Of a DNA stretch of 15,207 bases, positions 14,179 through 15,207 are shown one piece after another; the first letter of the stretch is position 1; each line of letters opens with the position of its first letter. Made by a program: the position numbers and the translations under genes. The stretch spans positions 1 to 15,207 of the forward strand of contig JAZDLM010000040.1 of NCBI GenBank assembly GCA_043801895.1. Reading direction: 5' to 3'. Under the pieces are notes generated by a model that did no database searches, was not told where the DNA came from, and worked only from the letters and a program-made list of their open reading frames with translations. Origin of the DNA: JAZDLM01 sp043801895. GTDB taxonomy: Bacteria > Patescibacteriota > Kazan-3B-28.

Positions 14179-14836
14179 ACCCCAAAATTTTTTCGATAAG
14201 TATCGGTACTGGGTTTTAGCTGGGCTGTTATTAATTTGTGGAGTCGGGATTTATCTGATTTTGATGCCGCCAGCGAATCCCCTTCTTTCGGCCGACGCCG
14301 ATAATGTGCTGGTGGCTGGCGGTGGGACCACAGCGTCCACGGCAAGCATGGTTGCGCCGAACGGAGCTAGTAGTGAGTTGGTGGTAGATGTCGAGGGCGG
14401 AGTAGCCAGCCCGGGCGTTTATAGATTGCCTACGGGAAGCATTATTGAAGACGGAATTAAGGCGGCCGGCGGATTTAGTGGATCGGCCGATTTAGGAGAG
14501 ATTGCTCGCAGTATTAATCGCGCCGCGTTGGTGGAAAATCATAGTAAGATTTACCTCCCCAAAAAAGGCGACCGAACCAGCAATATTGTCTATACTAACC
14601 CCTCCTCTAGCTTACCTGCTAACCCGCTTACCGGCTTACCCGCTAGCCTAATTAATATCAACACTGGCAGCAACGCCGAGCTTGAGAGTCTGCCGGGGAT
14701 CGGTACTATTCTGGCGCAGCGGATAATCGATTATCGCTTGCAAAATGGGGCCTTTACCTCGCTAGAGCAACTCAACGAAGTACCCGGCATCGGCGACAGC
14801 TTGTTCGCAAAATTACAAGGCCTCGTGACAATTTAA
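14141..14836 (+). CDS. comEA: ComEA-type membrane-anchored DNA-binding protein
   Basis: The 231-residue protein is a DNA receptor for natural transformation outside the cytoplasmic membrane. A short cytoplasmic N-terminus is followed by one membrane segment (about 24-42). A low-complexity Ala/Gly/Ser linker follows, then an SLBB domain (about 80-141, with VVDVEGGVASPGVY at 81-94). The C-terminal double helix-hairpin-helix domain (about 170-231) has LPGIG (184-188) and VPGIG (214-218), the sequence-independent DNA-binding loops. This is the classic ComEA order. It starts inside rsmD with a 38-nt overlap. The stop is 5 nt before tRNA-Leu, so the tRNA may be processed from the same transcript. 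It suggests DNA uptake, which CPR bacteria use as a nucleotide source. Confidence 0.93.
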   Translation: METLLSPFTAEPKPQNFFDKYRYWVLAGLLLICGVGIYLILMPPANPLLSADADNVLVAGGGTTASTASMVAPNGASSELVVDVEGGVASPGVYRLPTGSIIEDGIKAAGGFSGSADLGEIARSINRAALVENHSKIYLPKKGDRTSNIVYTNPSSSLPANPLTGLPASLININTGSNAELESLPGIGTILAQRIIDYRLQNGAFTSLEQLNEVPGIGDSLFAKLQGLVTI

Positions 14837-14841
14837 AAAAT

Positions 14842-14926
14842 GGGCGCGTGGTGAAATTGGTATACACGCTAGCTTTAGGAGCTAGTGGAGCAATCCGTGG
14901 AGGTTCGAGTCCTCTCGCGCCCACCA
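14842..14926 (+). tRNA. tRNA-Leu (anticodon UAG), CCA encoded
   Basis: A class II tRNA of 85 nt. The acceptor stem is GGGCGCG (14842-14848) paired with CGCGCCC (14916-14922), then discriminator A and an encoded CCA. The D stem is GTG/CAC. The anticodon stem CTAGC/GCTAG closes a 7-nt loop TTTAGGA with anticodon TAG. The long variable arm and the T loop TTCGAGT are present. It begins 5 nt after the comEA stop and is followed at once by a terminator. Confidence 0.96.
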
Positions 14927-14929
14927 AAA
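14915..14929 (+). repeat. 15-nt direct repeat, copy 1 (tRNA-Leu 3' end)
   Basis: TCGCGCCCACCAAAA spans the acceptor 3' strand, the CCA and three A of tRNA-Leu(UAG). An identical copy lies at 15099-15113. The pair bounds 169 nt of structured DNA and resembles a tRNA-end duplication left by integration or by recombination between tRNA genes. Confidence 0.75.
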
Positions 14930-14931
14930 CG

Positions 14932-14961
14932 AAACTGAGCCGTTTGGCTCTGTTTTGTTTT
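14932..14961 (+). terminator. Rho-independent terminator after tRNA-Leu
   Basis: AAAC-t-GAGCC (14932-14941), loop GTTT, GGCTC-t-GTTT (14946-14955), then TTTTGTTTT through 14961. It ends the recG-rsmD-comEA-tRNA transcription unit. Confidence 0.75.
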
Positions 14962-14988
14962 GTGGATAGAAAAGGACGAGAAGCAAGG

Positions 14989-15057
14989 TCCGCCAAAGCG
15001 ATATCTATATCACAAGAGGCTAATGACCTACTTGTGATGAGATTGAGCGTCGGCGGA
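14989..15057. repeat. Nested inverted repeats forming a long hairpin
   Basis: TCCGCC (14989-14994) pairs with GGCGGA (15052-15057). Nested inside, ATCACAAG (15009-15016) pairs with CTTGTGAT (15031-15038), and AGG (15017-15019) with CCT (15027-15029) around the loop CTAATGA. The element is bounded by the tRNA 3'-end duplication and has no open frame that looks like a gene. It could be a small RNA, a MITE-like hairpin or a relic; I see no promoter of its own. Confidence 0.55.
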
Positions 15058-15059
15058 AG

Positions 15060-15098
15060 CCCTCCTTGCCCGCCCGTAGCTCGCAGAGCGAAGGAGGG
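15060..15098. repeat. Intergenic hairpin repeat, copy 2
   Basis: The outer stem CCCTCCTT (15060-15067) / AAGGAGGG (15091-15098) encloses GCCCGCCCGTA, an inner GCTC-gca-GAGC hairpin and one G. The core GCCCGCC-GTAGCTCGC-GAGCGAAGG matches 11591-11622 with a few differences. Two copies in non-coding DNA about 3.5 kb apart suggest a dispersed, REP-like family in this genome. Confidence 0.6.
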
Positions 15099-15113
15099 TC
15101 GCGCCCACCAAAA
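15099..15113 (+). repeat. 15-nt direct repeat, copy 2
   Basis: An exact second copy of TCGCGCCCACCAAAA from the 3' end of tRNA-Leu(UAG), here without the rest of that tRNA. It directly precedes a degenerate tRNA-Leu-like sequence. Confidence 0.75.
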
Positions 15114-15197
15114 GATAGTGGCGAAATGGTAGACGTAACTAGCTTAATAGAGCTAGCGGGGAAACCCATGAAGGTTCAAATCCTTTCACGTCCACCA
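15112..15197 (+). pseudogene. Degenerate tRNA-Leu-like sequence
   Basis: The 3' two-thirds look like a class II leucine tRNA: TG then GCG-AAATGGTAGA-CGT (D arm, 15121-15136), a GGGGAAACCC variable arm, T stem GAAGG/CCTTT around TTCAAAT (15170-15186), then CACGTCC, A and CCA (15187-15197). The 5' acceptor strand should read GGACGTG, but the DNA reads AAGATAG, or GATAGTG if shifted, and does not pair. The anticodon stem CTAGC/GCTAG closes an 8-nt loop TTAATAGA, so no anticodon can be read with confidence (UAA is suggested). The 5' end seems replaced where the duplicated tRNA 3' end joins. It is probably a pseudogene; an assembly fault or a rare split tRNA are alternatives. Confidence 0.55.
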
Positions 15198-15207
15198 ACC
15201 TACGCTC

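Noticed and set aside
14848..15132. Open frame of 94 codons across tRNA-Leu and the following spacer
   Set aside because: It runs through a tRNA gene and a terminator, so it is not coding.
1..15207. CRISPR array, insertion sequence with transposase, or prophage genes
   Set aside because: No regularly spaced repeats, transposase or phage-type proteins are visible.

Overview
The window reads like a chromosomal piece of a compact, mid-GC bacterial genome, most likely a Candidate Phyla Radiation (Patescibacteria) member. This is inferred from layout and gene content only: stop/start overlaps between most neighbours, convergent genes that overlap or abut, very short leaders, few Shine-Dalgarno sites, and the set PBP1A, TyrRS, RecG, RsmD and ComEA. 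No long conserved ORF contains an in-frame TGA, so the standard bacterial code applies.

Region 1 (1-998). A minus-strand gene encodes a small soluble protein with a zf-HC2/anti-sigma-like HxxxCxxC motif. A partial ORF follows it at the window edge. Upstream lies about 330 nt of non-coding DNA. It holds a minus-strand promoter, several hairpins with a U-tract that resemble a small RNA or attenuator, and a separate plus-strand promoter for region 2.

Region 2 (999-6372, plus). Four overlapping genes form one transcription unit: a GT-A family 2 glycosyltransferase; a fusion of an APH/choline-kinase-like phosphotransferase with a PHP metal-dependent phosphoesterase; a fusion of a P-loop kinase with a MocR-type PLP aminotransferase; and a Pol-beta-type nucleotidyltransferase with a helical C-terminus. 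I recognise the families but not the pathway. Together they suggest assembly or modification of an aminated, phosphorylated, nucleotide- or sugar-linked small molecule or surface glycan. This is the best candidate here for an undescribed system.

Region 3 (6359-10025, minus). A PBP1A-type peptidoglycan synthase and a serine beta-lactamase-like hydrolase form a cell-wall operon. It is read from an extended -10 promoter whose leader carries a telomere-like CCCTAA/GGGTTA repeat tract.

Region 4 (10059-14961, mostly plus). tyrS has its own extended -10 promoter. Next comes a 54-residue basic protein on the minus strand, with a strong promoter and a stop codon abutting that of tyrS. recG, rsmD and comEA then run together, followed by tRNA-Leu(UAG) and a terminator.

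Region 5 (14930-15207). A structured segment of about 180 bp follows the tRNA. It ends in a second copy of the 15-nt tRNA 3' end, then a degenerate tRNA-Leu-like sequence. It also carries a hairpin-forming intergenic repeat with a second copy upstream of recG.
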